NCBI GenBank assembly: GCA_905182565.1
Contig: CAJJCB010000026.1
Location: 434,001 to 498,000, forward strand
Length of the DNA: 64,000 nucleotides
From: Acidimicrobiaceae bacterium
Lineage (GTDB): Bacteria > Actinomycetota > Acidimicrobiia > Acidimicrobiales > Poriferisodalaceae
Direction of reading: 5' to 3'
Position numbers and translations under genes: made by a program. The notes under the pieces were generated by a model. It was not told the DNA's origin and searched no databases. It saw only the letters and a list, made by a program, of their open reading frames with translations. The stretch's first letter is position 1, and each line of letters begins with the position of its first letter. Positions 8,537 to 17,858 of this stretch are shown here, piece by piece.

Positions 8537-11500
8537 TTATCTGTTGGCCATTGATCGGAGGGAAAGAGTAGCTTCGGTATTCAATAAAAATTTGTCCGGA
8601 TAGATCACTACGCCGTATTCGCGTTCGGCGCTTTCACGACTAACTATGTCATCGCGAACATCTCGTAAAACTAATTGTGGGTCGCGGGCGAATGGGTTAC
8701 CCCACCCACCTCCACCTGGGGTTTCGGCGACCATGCGAGCTGGGCCTAATTTTTTTACGCCATATTTTGGGGGAATGAATTCGGGTCCATCGGTGTGTTC
8801 ATCCAAGGGTGTTACCCACTCGAGTCCTACACCACCAGTTCCTCCGCCTAGAATTCCTATACCGCTGGGAGTGTCAAGTCCTTCGGCTCGGAAAGACCAG
8901 ATAGCCGGTTCTAAGATGTCAGCCTCGTATCGAACTCCTGTGCCGCCTCTCATTTGGCCTGGGCCAGCGTTATCGGTTCTTTGTTCGTGGCGGATGTATC
9001 TAACTGGATATTGCTGTTCATGAAATTCAAGATTTGGCATATCTAGTCCGCCGAGACTTATCAGATGTCCCATCTGAGCGAATCCGTCTCGCTCTGCAGT
9101 AGCTCCTGGGGTTCCCATTGCATGCCACTGATACATAACCCATGTAGTTCCGTCTTCGCGAGTTCCAGCGACGTGTCCATGCATAGTTTTAGACCAGGCT
9201 GCACAAGCACGAGAAGGATCAGCTTGTGCTAGTGCTTGCCAAACTGCAATTACGATTTCATGAGCTACGTAGACGGTATTCATAGTCATCGGTGCTGGTG
9301 GTAAAGCGTTGACGATGCTGCCTTCTGGCGCATGTATCTTTAAAGATCTATATGTGCCTTCGTTTCTAGGAATAGATGTATCAAAAAATGATGAAACAGC
9401 GAGGTATACGGACGAGTAAGTGTTGGCCAGGGAACTGTTTTTGAAACCCTGAATTTGTGGGTCAGTCCCTGTGAAATCTAAGTCGATGTCATCGTCGTTT
9501 ACCGTCATGCGGACTCGAATCGCTATATCAGTGCTGACGAAGCAATCATTGTCGCTGTGGTCCTCTCCTAGATATACGCCATTGGGAAGTTGCTTTATGG
9601 CGGCCCGCATTCTTCGATCTGCGTGCTCGAGTACTCCATTAAGGTAATTCAGATATGATTTCGGACCGAGTTCGTTCACCAAGGCTGTGACTCGTTCCCC
9701 GCCGATCCGAGTCGAGCCGAGCATCGCTAGGAGGTCTCCGTCCAAAAGTTCTGGCGTGCGCGAGTTAATCAAAAGCAACTCCCACAGGTCCTCTCGGACC
9801 TGACCGCCTTCAACTAGTTTTAAGACCGGCAGGCGTATTCCTTCTTGCCAAATTTCTGTGGCTTGCGGATTGTAGGTTCCGGCTAAACCTCCGCCGATGT
9901 CTGATTGATGTGCGCGATTGCAACAAAAACCTGCGAGTTTCGTATCATCATCTATGAAAATTGGTCGCGCGATTACCCAGTCAGGTAGATGATTGCCGCC
10001 GGCAACGTATGGATCCGATAGCAAAAAGACGTCATCTCTGTTTATCCTGTCTTTGAATTTCCTTAGCAGCGCCCTAACAGCGAACCCGCCGCCACCAGTG
10101 TGGATCGGGATGCCGTCTGCATTCGCTACTAACGTTCCATCTGGGGTAGTCACAAAACAGCTGAAGTCGTGGCTTTGGCTGAAGATCGTGCTTCGGGCAG
10201 TTCTAGTCATTACCCAACCCATGTGTTTGGTAATCTGATCTAACCGATTTTGCATAAGAGCGAGAGTGACTGGATCAACAACATCTTCGGCTGCTTGAGA
10301 CCCATGAGTGGTGTTTTTCTCAGCCGCTACGTCTATAAAAAAATCGCCATTCGTGTCTACCCATAAACTATCGCCAGGCCTGGCGATGACTGTAGTCGTG
10401 GTCTCTTCGACTAGGGCGGGTCCATCGATACGGGCTCCAGCGAAGACCTCCTTGCCATCAAAAATAGGAGTTTCAACCCATCCATCTTTGGGGTACCAGA
10501 CCATTCGTTGAGCTATCGGTTTAGGATTTTGTTGTGAGTGCTTTTGCGAGTGTGAAGCTAATTTTTCGGTTGCTCCGCGAGCGATCAATCGTAATGACGA
10601 GACCATGATTGTTCCTTGGTCTTGCACATGTCCGTACAACCGAAGATATTCAGTCTCAAAGGCATCCCGTATCGCTACCTTATCGAAGTCGGCGTTAGGC
10701 ACTGGAACGCGAATTGCCCAAAGCTGTCCAGGGTGATGCAACTCAAGTTCAAAAGAAAGACTAATTTGCTCCGATGTAAATCCTTCTTCATTCATGATCT
10801 TGAGAGCTTTTTCGCGGAGTGAGCCAAAGCCGTTTTCTATGTCGTGTCTGGGAAGAGTCTCTATCGAACCCATCAAGAATTTAGTGAAGTCCTGTCGTAC
10901 ATCTGCATGGAGCATTCCAATAGCGCAGAGTGCACCGGCATCTCGTGGAATGTATACACGTTCGCAGCCAAGGCCCGCAGCGACGCTAGCGCCATGCATC
11001 GGGCCGGCACCGCCACCAGCGACGAGAGCAAAACGTTTTGGTGAGTGTCCACGTTCAATCGAGATATGTTCGACAGCGCTTAAAAGATGTTGTTCTACTA
11101 GCTCAATTATTCCTGCCGCTGCTTGCTCAACCGTCATTCCTAACGGTTCTGCCACGTGAGTCGTAATCGCTTTTTGGGCTTCAAGAAAGTCCAGGTCTAA
11201 AGTCCCTCCTGCTGATTTTCCAGGGCGAAGCCTGCCGAGGACTAGATGAGCATCGGTGACTGTTGGTTGAGTACCACCCTTCTTGTAGCAGGCAGGGCCT
11301 GGCAGAGCACCTGCTCCTTCGGGTCCAACATATAGAAGGCCAGCATCATCGACTCCTGCTATTGTTCCCCCTCCGGCGCCTACTGTATGGATATCGATAG
11401 CCGGTGTGGACACGTGATAACCAGCGATCATGACATCATCTCGTGTCGCAACTTCGCCCTGCGACATTAAGAGAACGTCGCAAGAGGTTCCCCCTATTTC

Positions 11501-12421
11501 CATAGAAAGAAGATTTCCGTGGTCTTGTTCCTGGGGATTAGCTTGATCGATAGAGCGACGATACAAGTTCAATGCTCCGACTACTGCCGCTGGCCCGCTG
11601 AGTAAAAGATTTACAGGCCGGGCAGATAACTGATCGACTGATGAAGCTCCGCCATTCGACTGGACAAGTAGAACCGGCCGAGAAAGTCCTAATGAGGCAA
11701 GTTCAGAATCTAGATTTCTTAAATAGTTGACTATTCGAGGTGATAGAGCCGAGTTGATTACGGCTGTAGAGCTTCGCTCATATTCGCCCATCAACGGTGA
11801 CACAGAACTAGATGTAGTGATCCACTTGCCGTCCCAGACTTCGCGGATTGCGTCAGCTAATTGTTGCTCATGGGAATCATTCACGAAACTATTCATTAAG
11901 GCAATAGAGATAGCTTCTACGTTCTCCTCTTTAAAAGTGTCCAGAATCTCCGGAAGCCCTGACAGATCCAAAGGTTTGTATTCACTGCCATCAGCATCAA
12001 TTCTTCCGGGAATTGAATGTCGTAAATAGCGAGGAACTAAAACTGGAGCGTAGGGAGCGCGATGGTTCCATTGATCCTCTCGAAGACCGCGGCGAATTTC
12101 TATGGTGTCTCGGAAACCCTCGGTCGTAATTAAACCAACAACCGCTCCTTTGCCTTCCAACATAGTGTTAGTTGCCACCGTGGAGCCATGGACGAATAGT
12201 GCACATTGTTCAAGGATGTTCGTAACCGGCAATCCGAAATCGGCTGCGATTTGCTCAACCGCTCGCATTACTCCTTGACTTGGATCAGACGGAGAAGATG
12301 GCACTTTGGCGACCCAAGTTGACCCATCTGAATCCGCTAGAACCAAGTCAGTGAAGGTTCCGCCAACGTCTACGCCGATACGCCATGGGGCAGCAGGGCC
12401 CTTGCTGATGTTGATGTCCAT
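8537..12421 (-). CDS. fused hydantoinase/5-oxoprolinase (HyuA-HyuB)
   Basis: The 1294-residue product fuses an ATP-dependent hydantoinase A half (about residues 1-690) with a hydantoinase B half (about 710-1280). The A half shows the actin-like ATP-binding motif GVDVGGTFTDLV, the GSTVATNTMLEGKG loop and GAGGGTIAG; the B half starts at DPVTLALMQNRLDQI and has the TGGGGFAVRALL region. Such fusions hydrolyse cyclic amides such as 5-oxoproline, hydantoins or N-methylhydantoins using ATP; the substrate here is unknown. It is transcribed toward the molybdenum hydroxylase gene and away from the aminotransferase, which suggests a shared catabolic locus. Confidence 0.92.
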   Translation of the reverse strand: MDINISKGPAAPWRIGVDVGGTFTDLVLADSDGSTWVAKVPSSPSDPSQGVMRAVEQIAADFGLPVTNILEQCALFVHGSTVATNTMLEGKGAVVGLITTEGFRDTIEIRRGLREDQWNHRAPYAPVLVPRYLRHSIPGRIDADGSEYKPLDLSGLPEILDTFKEENVEAISIALMNSFVNDSHEQQLADAIREVWDGKWITTSSSVSPLMGEYERSSTAVINSALSPRIVNYLRNLDSELASLGLSRPVLLVQSNGGASSVDQLSARPVNLLLSGPAAVVGALNLYRRSIDQANPQEQDHGNLLSMEIGGTSCDVLLMSQGEVATRDDVMIAGYHVSTPAIDIHTVGAGGGTIAGVDDAGLLYVGPEGAGALPGPACYKKGGTQPTVTDAHLVLGRLRPGKSAGGTLDLDFLEAQKAITTHVAEPLGMTVEQAAAGIIELVEQHLLSAVEHISIERGHSPKRFALVAGGGAGPMHGASVAAGLGCERVYIPRDAGALCAIGMLHADVRQDFTKFLMGSIETLPRHDIENGFGSLREKALKIMNEEGFTSEQISLSFELELHHPGQLWAIRVPVPNADFDKVAIRDAFETEYLRLYGHVQDQGTIMVSSLRLIARGATEKLASHSQKHSQQNPKPIAQRMVWYPKDGWVETPIFDGKEVFAGARIDGPALVEETTTTVIARPGDSLWVDTNGDFFIDVAAEKNTTHGSQAAEDVVDPVTLALMQNRLDQITKHMGWVMTRTARSTIFSQSHDFSCFVTTPDGTLVANADGIPIHTGGGGFAVRALLRKFKDRINRDDVFLLSDPYVAGGNHLPDWVIARPIFIDDDTKLAGFCCNRAHQSDIGGGLAGTYNPQATEIWQEGIRLPVLKLVEGGQVREDLWELLLINSRTPELLDGDLLAMLGSTRIGGERVTALVNELGPKSYLNYLNGVLEHADRRMRAAIKQLPNGVYLGEDHSDNDCFVSTDIAIRVRMTVNDDDIDLDFTGTDPQIQGFKNSSLANTYSSVYLAVSSFFDTSIPRNEGTYRSLKIHAPEGSIVNALPPAPMTMNTVYVAHEIVIAVWQALAQADPSRACAAWSKTMHGHVAGTREDGTTWVMYQWHAMGTPGATAERDGFAQMGHLISLGGLDMPNLEFHEQQYPVRYIRHEQRTDNAGPGQMRGGTGVRYEADILEPAIWSFRAEGLDTPSGIGILGGGTGGVGLEWVTPLDEHTDGPEFIPPKYGVKKLGPARMVAETPGGGGWGNPFARDPQLVLRDVRDDIVSRESAEREYGVVIYPDKFLLNTEATLSLRSMANR

Positions 12422-12492
12422 GTGAACCTCCGGGCTAAATTTCTTAACAGTTTTACTAATCTTTCCACGTCAATGCATGGAAGACTATCTAA

Positions 12493-13821
12493 ATGTCAGG
12501 AAGCTATCCGGAACCATCGTCTAAGTCTGCTGAGCTGTATGAGCGGGCGAGACGTGTCATTCCAGATGGAGCGTCTAGATCGACTGTTCTGATAAAACCC
12601 CACCCGGTGTATGTGGCAGAAGGTAAAGGGGCATGGGTAACGGACGTAGATGGCAACCGGTATTTGGATTGCAACAATAATTTTACTTCAATTATTTTAG
12701 GTCATGCTGATCCTCAAGTTGAACGTGCTGTAAAAACCCAGATGAAAAAAGGAACCGCTTTCTCGTTTGCAACAGAGCTAGAAATTGAACTGGCTGAACT
12801 TCTCTGTGCCCGAACGCCTTCGTTTGAGAAAATTCGGTTCTGTAATTCAGGCACTGAAGCTGTGATGGGAATGATTAAAGCCGCCCGTGCATTTACTAGC
12901 CGCACCAAGATTATAAAAGTTGAAGGTAGCTATCACGGAACATACGACCATGCTGAAGCCAGCCTGGGTTCCGATCCGTCGAATTGGGGGAGTGTGGCTA
13001 GACCAGAAACTGTTCCCTATGCGCAGGGGGCTCCTAGGTCACTTACTGAGGAAGTTAGGATTATTTCGTTTAATGATGTCGAGGGAGCGCGAAAAGCTAT
13101 TGCTGAGGTAGGAGATGAACTCGCAGCGGTTCTAGTTGACCCGATGCCTAGTCGAGTTGGTATGCCTCAGGTAGAGCAAGAATTTATTTTTGCTTTAAGA
13201 GAAGCGACTCGTTCTGTCGGTGCGCTGTTGATCTTGGATGAAGTGATTACTTACAGGCTGGCGAGCGGCGGAGCGCAGACCATTTATCCGTTTGATCCAG
13301 ATTTGACGGCGCTAGCAAAAATTATTGGTGGTGGTTTCCCAGTTGGTGCTATTGCGGGTCGTGAAGAAGTCATGAATGTGTTTGCTGCAGTGCAGGGAGA
13401 TCGTGCTGCTGTTCCCTCTGGCGGGACCTACACAGCGAACCCGATAACAATGGCGGCTGGTTTAGCTTGCATGAAAGAGCTACAAAAGGGCGCGTTCAGT
13501 CGATTGGAAATTGTTGGCCAAATGATTAGGTCTGGCTTAAGAAATTTGTTCGACTCTTTCGGGCTTGATTGGCAGGTGACTGGAGCAGGGTCGCTGTTTC
13601 GTATTCACCCTCATGGCAGACCGATTAGAAGCTACCGAGATGCGATGCACTCAAGCGATGAGTCACAGTTCATGCTCAATTTTCAGCAGCGGCTTCTTGA
13701 GCGGGAAGTTTATTTCAGCGGTTATGGAATGGGGTGCTTGAACTTGGCCACTTCAGATTTAGACATAAAACACTTTCTTGCTGCAGTAGACGACACTCTC
13801 AAGGTGATGGTTGCTAGATAA
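12493..13821 (+). CDS. class III aminotransferase of the glutamate-1-semialdehyde aminomutase type
   Basis: The product (442 residues) is a PLP-dependent enzyme. The Schiff-base lysine is Lys276 in ALAKIIGGGFPVGA, the cofactor Asp lies in LILDEV, and FCNSGTEAVMG is the phosphate-binding region. The N-terminal GASRSTV and overall length match glutamate-1-semialdehyde 2,1-aminomutase homologues, but no other haem-biosynthesis gene is nearby and the neighbours are amidase and hydantoinase genes. I therefore favour a catabolic aminotransferase or aminomutase over HemL. It is divergent from the hydantoinase gene with 71 bases between. Confidence 0.85.
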   Translation: MSGSYPEPSSKSAELYERARRVIPDGASRSTVLIKPHPVYVAEGKGAWVTDVDGNRYLDCNNNFTSIILGHADPQVERAVKTQMKKGTAFSFATELEIELAELLCARTPSFEKIRFCNSGTEAVMGMIKAARAFTSRTKIIKVEGSYHGTYDHAEASLGSDPSNWGSVARPETVPYAQGAPRSLTEEVRIISFNDVEGARKAIAEVGDELAAVLVDPMPSRVGMPQVEQEFIFALREATRSVGALLILDEVITYRLASGGAQTIYPFDPDLTALAKIIGGGFPVGAIAGREEVMNVFAAVQGDRAAVPSGGTYTANPITMAAGLACMKELQKGAFSRLEIVGQMIRSGLRNLFDSFGLDWQVTGAGSLFRIHPHGRPIRSYRDAMHSSDESQFMLNFQQRLLEREVYFSGYGMGCLNLATSDLDIKHFLAAVDDTLKVMVAR

Positions 13822-13910
13822 ATATTTAAGCAACCTTGATTAATGTCGCTTTTGTTTGGGGCAGTGGCTCAACGAGCTATTGCGGAAGACTTTTGGTCTA
13901 GTATCGCTGT

Positions 13911-15371
13911 GTGACGACTGAGAACCAAGAGCTTAAATCTGTAACTGAATTAGCAAAAATGATTAGGAGCGGCGAAGCTTCTGCTTCGGGGCTATTAGAA
14001 AAATCTTTGGCCCGATACGAAGCCTTCAATGAGCGTGTTAACGCCGTTGTGGTTACCAGAATAGAGGAAGCTAAAAAGCGGGCTGCGGAGGCTGATGCTG
14101 CTGCAGCCCGTGGCGAGTACTGGGGTCCGCTCCACGGTATCCCAATGACAATTAAAGAAGCTTATGATTGGACCGACACTGCTTCAACTTGGGGAAATCT
14201 TGAATGGGTCGGAAACATTCCGCGCAAAAACGCTGTAGCAGTGCAAAGGTTGCTTGATGCAGGAGCCGTTATTTGGGGTAAAACCAACGTCCCGTTTATG
14301 CTCGCAGATTGGCAATCTTATAACGAGATATATGGTTGCACGAATAACCCATGGGACTTGGATCGTACGCCCGGTGGTTCCTCTGGAGGGTCTGCAGTAG
14401 CTTTGGCCACTGGTATGTCGGCTCTAGAACTGGGCAGCGATATTGGGGCATCGATAAGGAACCCTGCGCATTATGTTGGAGTGTTCGGGCATAAACCTAC
14501 TTATGGCTTAGTGCCTCAAGATGGCAGTCTCCCCCCAGGTTGTGAAACTGCCGGCGATATTTCTGTTTGTGGACCATTGGCGCGAAGCGCGAGCGATTTG
14601 GACTTGGCGCTAAGCGTTCTGGCGGGCCCTGCTGGCTATGACCAAGTTGGTTACCGAGTTGAACTACCGCCAGCAACGCAAAACCAGTTGTCCGACTTTC
14701 GTGTTGGCGTACTTTTGGAATCTCCAGCATGTGAAACTGACCAGCAGTTGGTGAATCAGCTACAAAACACTGTTGATCAGTTGGCCAAAGCTGGATTATC
14801 AGTAGTGGACTCAGTGCCTGAGTTTGACCAGCAAGAATTTTTTGAGAACTATTTGATGCTGCTTCGAGCAGCCAATGGAGCTGCAGCTTCTGATGGCATT
14901 TATGCTGGAGCCGAACGAGGAGCTCGCGCCTGGCAAGGAGGAGATCGCTCGTACCGGAACCTAGTTGATCACGCGATGAGGATGAGTCATCGAGAATGGA
15001 GCATCCATGATGAACAGCGAACCAAATATCGAATGGCCTGGGCTAACTATTTCGAAGAGTATGATCTTTTGCTGTGTCCGACGGCGGCATCTACAGCATT
15101 TGTGCATGACCATGAAGGCGAACGACCGGAGCGAACTATCAAGGTAAACGGTTCTCAGGAACCAGTTGTGGATCAACTCTTTTGGGCTGGTTTGAGCTGT
15201 AGCGTTTATCTGCCGAGCACAGTTGCTCCTGCCGGTTTAGTCGAAGGGTTACCGGCTGGTCTTCAAATTGTGGCTCCGCACTTGCATGACCGGCGTTCAA
15301 TTCGATTCGCTGAGTTAATGGAAAACGAGATTGGCGGTTTTATCTCGCCACCTGGGTACGACACAATTTAG
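13911..15371 (+). CDS. amidase (amidase-signature family)
   Basis: The product hydrolyses a carboxamide, using the Ser-cisSer-Lys triad of the amidase-signature family. Lys82 is in MTIKEAYD, the Ser pair 157-158 lies in PGGSSGGSA and the nucleophile Ser181 is in SDIGASIR. The 486-residue length is normal. It starts with GTG. It is the second gene of a plus-strand run after the aminotransferase and resembles a second amidase at 25.3-26.7 kb on the minus strand, so the locus appears specialised for amide or cyclic-amide breakdown. The substrate cannot be read from the sequence. Confidence 0.9.
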   Translation: MTTENQELKSVTELAKMIRSGEASASGLLEKSLARYEAFNERVNAVVVTRIEEAKKRAAEADAAAARGEYWGPLHGIPMTIKEAYDWTDTASTWGNLEWVGNIPRKNAVAVQRLLDAGAVIWGKTNVPFMLADWQSYNEIYGCTNNPWDLDRTPGGSSGGSAVALATGMSALELGSDIGASIRNPAHYVGVFGHKPTYGLVPQDGSLPPGCETAGDISVCGPLARSASDLDLALSVLAGPAGYDQVGYRVELPPATQNQLSDFRVGVLLESPACETDQQLVNQLQNTVDQLAKAGLSVVDSVPEFDQQEFFENYLMLLRAANGAAASDGIYAGAERGARAWQGGDRSYRNLVDHAMRMSHREWSIHDEQRTKYRMAWANYFEEYDLLLCPTAASTAFVHDHEGERPERTIKVNGSQEPVVDQLFWAGLSCSVYLPSTVAPAGLVEGLPAGLQIVAPHLHDRRSIRFAELMENEIGGFISPPGYDTI

Positions 15372-15390
15372 GTGCAGCTAGCGAGTAATC

Positions 15391-16107
15391 TTGCTTCTTG
15401 TGCCCTCACCTAAACCTGAATCTGACCGAACGCCAATAGATAGAGCTTTCCTCACTGACGATCTTGAGAGAACAGAAATAGTATTAGTGCGGCATGGGCA
15501 GCAAAATTTTCCCGGGCCAGATGCCCCGATAGCAGATTGGCGTGACCCGCCGTTAACCGAGCTAGGGCATAGACAAGCGTTGGCAGCGGGAAGAGCTCTC
15601 GCCGCGGAGGAATTTAGTGCCGTGTATTCGTCGCAGCTCGAGAGAGCCCACGACACTGGTTTAGCCGTAGCACAGTTTCACTCTCTAGAAGTTACAGTGC
15701 TGGAGTCCCTTGAAGAGATCCATATGTTTGGCGATCTGGAACCAACTCAACATCCATCAGAGGTTATTGACGAGGTTGAGTTGGAAGGAGCTAGAAGACG
15801 TTTCAGCCGTGAGCTGCGATGGGATGCATATCCATACACCGAATCAGGTTCTGAACTTCGACGTCGAGTGTCGAACACGTTAGAGGGGCTTATAAGTAGG
15901 CATCCTGGAGAGCGAATTGCAGTGGCTTGCCATGGTGGGGTGATCAATGCGTACATTGCAGAGTTTCTCGGCATTAATATGGATATGTTCTTCCGCCCAG
16001 CTCATGCCTCTATCCACCGTATCTTAGCTCGACATGAGAGGCGTGTTGTCTCGACGCTTAACGAACTTCATCATCTGATAATGCCAGAAGACATACTTAG
16101 CTATTAG
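15391..16107 (+). CDS. histidine phosphatase family protein
   Basis: The 238-residue product belongs to the phosphoglycerate-mutase-like histidine phosphatases. The phospho-accepting His is in VLVRHGQQNF, a conserved Arg/Glu region follows in SSQLERAHDTG, and the second catalytic His is in VACHGGVINAY. Members dephosphorylate small metabolites or proteins; the substrate is not evident. The start is uncertain between TTG at 15391 and GTG at 15400. It lies between an amidase and a thioesterase on the same strand. Confidence 0.85.
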   Translation: MLLVPSPKPESDRTPIDRAFLTDDLERTEIVLVRHGQQNFPGPDAPIADWRDPPLTELGHRQALAAGRALAAEEFSAVYSSQLERAHDTGLAVAQFHSLEVTVLESLEEIHMFGDLEPTQHPSEVIDEVELEGARRRFSRELRWDAYPYTESGSELRRRVSNTLEGLISRHPGERIAVACHGGVINAYIAEFLGINMDMFFRPAHASIHRILARHERRVVSTLNELHHLIMPEDILSY

Positions 16108-16147
16108 AGACAGCAATGAGCGATGAACTCTGCAAGCCTGTCATATT

Positions 16148-16996
16148 GTGGATGATGCACTTAGGAATTTGTTAAGTATTCTCGCTTTAAAAAAAGTAAG
16201 CGACAGGTCTTTCTCGGGTTTGAGTTCTGGACATGATGAATTCGGGTTGTTTGGAGGTCACCAGCTAGCGCAAGGTATTACTGCAGCTTATGAAACGGTG
16301 TCATCAGAACGGATTCTGAGCTCGGTTCACGCTCTTTTCCTTCGACCAGGAAATGGTACCCAAGCTATTAACTACGAGGTTGAGTCAATCCGAAACGGAC
16401 GGTCATTCGCTCAGCGCCGAGTGCGAGCGATGCAAGAGGATCGAAACATATTCGAATTGACAGCATCTTTCCAGGCCTTTGAAAGTAGCGAACGGATTAT
16501 TTCGCCGGATTTTCCCGCCGGAGTAAAGGCACCGGAATTATTGCCGACCTTTGAAGAATGTATTGAGCGTGTAGGCCCAATATTCGGCGAGGAATGGTCA
16601 ACAAGCGAACGCCCAGTGGAATACAGAGTTGAGCACGCTCCATGGGCGCCGGCCGGACCTTCGGATAGAGGAGGAATTAATTTTTGGTTCAAGACGAAGC
16701 GAAAACTAGACGATAACGCGTCGATTCACGCAGCGATTCTCGCTTATATGAGTGATGACTGCGTATCGGATACTCTTCTTGTCCCATTTAATAGAACCTG
16801 GGGAACAGAAGGAACGATGGTCGTAAGCCTGGACCATTCAATGTGGTTCCACCGACCGGCTCGAGCAGATGAGTGGATATATGTTGAGCAGTGGCCATCA
16901 ACTGCCTATGGATCGAGAGGCTTGGCTCACGCCCGCATATGGCAAGACGGTCAGTTAGTGTCTTCAGTCGCCCAAGAAGCTCTTTTGCGTTTTTGA
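16148..16996 (+). CDS. acyl-CoA thioesterase II (TesB-like)
   Basis: This 282-residue double-hotdog protein hydrolyses acyl-CoA to free acid and CoA. The first hotdog shows GHQLAQGITAA, and the second carries the catalytic set expected for TesB: Asp in SLDHSMWFH, a Ser/Thr in the WPSTAYGSRG stretch and Gln in VAQEALL. The start is GTG at 16148. The gene ends four bases from the convergent alpha/beta hydrolase gene. The acyl chain it prefers is not predictable. Confidence 0.9.
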   Translation: MDDALRNLLSILALKKVSDRSFSGLSSGHDEFGLFGGHQLAQGITAAYETVSSERILSSVHALFLRPGNGTQAINYEVESIRNGRSFAQRRVRAMQEDRNIFELTASFQAFESSERIISPDFPAGVKAPELLPTFEECIERVGPIFGEEWSTSERPVEYRVEHAPWAPAGPSDRGGINFWFKTKRKLDDNASIHAAILAYMSDDCVSDTLLVPFNRTWGTEGTMVVSLDHSMWFHRPARADEWIYVEQWPSTAYGSRGLAHARIWQDGQLVSSVAQEALLRF

Positions 16997-16999
16997 TTC

Positions 17000-17848
17000 T
17001 CAATCGGAGAGAAACCAGTCCTTAATCGATTGCGCTGATTTTTCCAACGACCCGAAGCAGCCGAAATGTCTACTTCCTTCAAAGGGATTAGCTTCTCCTC
17101 GAGGAAGACGGAGAGCGATAGCTTCACAAGCTGACTGGAGAGGCTGCTGATCAGAATCTGTTCCAAAGGCAACTCTTGTAGGAACTGTAATCAGCGGGAG
17201 CTTTTCCCAGCCGCCTTGCAAAAATTGCTCAAAAGCACGTGCTTCAAGAATCGGGTCACAGATTAGCTTGACCTCGGCGTTGGGTTGTTGTTCAAACCCA
17301 TGCTGAACGTATGCTTCCAAACATCTCGGGTGCAATTCATTTAAAGGTAAACGACTGCCATATCTTGTAATTACTTCGTTTCGTGAAGGAAATACTGAAC
17401 GCCGCCGTTTAGCGGCTTCGATGAAATCAAAAGACCCAACTGGGCGTTCAATTTCGCGTTCGAAGATAATAGGTTCGTACACCCACGCTTTCTCAAATGC
17501 CTGAGGGCGATCTAAAGTAGCGAGCAAACTAGTAGCTGCTCCCATTGAGTGACCTACAACCCAGGCTTGAGATAAGCCCAACGCATCAATAGCGGCTACT
17601 AAATCAGCAACCATGCAATGGTCATAAAATTGCGCTTCAGGTGAGGAGCTTGCCGATCCATGGCAGCGAAGGTCAACTCCGATCGGTCGAAAATTACTTC
17701 CGAGAAGTTCCATTACCGGTTCCCACATTCTCGAAACTAGACCAGTTCCGTGAACAAAAACAGTTGGATGCCCTGGCCCACCGTAATCATGTATGGCGAC
17801 TTCAATACCATCGGCGCTAAAAATTTTGTCGGTCGATGGTTCACGCAT
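17000..17848 (-). CDS. alpha/beta hydrolase
   Basis: The product (282 residues from the chosen ATG) has the oxyanion segment FVHGTGLVSRMW, the nucleophile elbow GHSMGA with catalytic Ser, and a late SRHFGC segment that probably supplies the His. A TTG start at 17866 would overlap the upstream CoA-transferase by eight bases; the ATG at 17848 has AAGGAT six to seven bases before it, so I prefer it. It is the last gene of a three-gene minus-strand operon (hydrolase, CaiB-type transferase, hydrolase). The substrate is unknown; an ester, lactone or thioester is likely. Confidence 0.85.
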   Translation of the reverse strand: MREPSTDKIFSADGIEVAIHDYGGPGHPTVFVHGTGLVSRMWEPVMELLGSNFRPIGVDLRCHGSASSSPEAQFYDHCMVADLVAAIDALGLSQAWVVGHSMGAATSLLATLDRPQAFEKAWVYEPIIFEREIERPVGSFDFIEAAKRRRSVFPSRNEVITRYGSRLPLNELHPRCLEAYVQHGFEQQPNAEVKLICDPILEARAFEQFLQGGWEKLPLITVPTRVAFGTDSDQQPLQSACEAIALRLPRGEANPFEGSRHFGCFGSLEKSAQSIKDWFLSD

Positions 17849-17858
17849 TCTTAGATCC

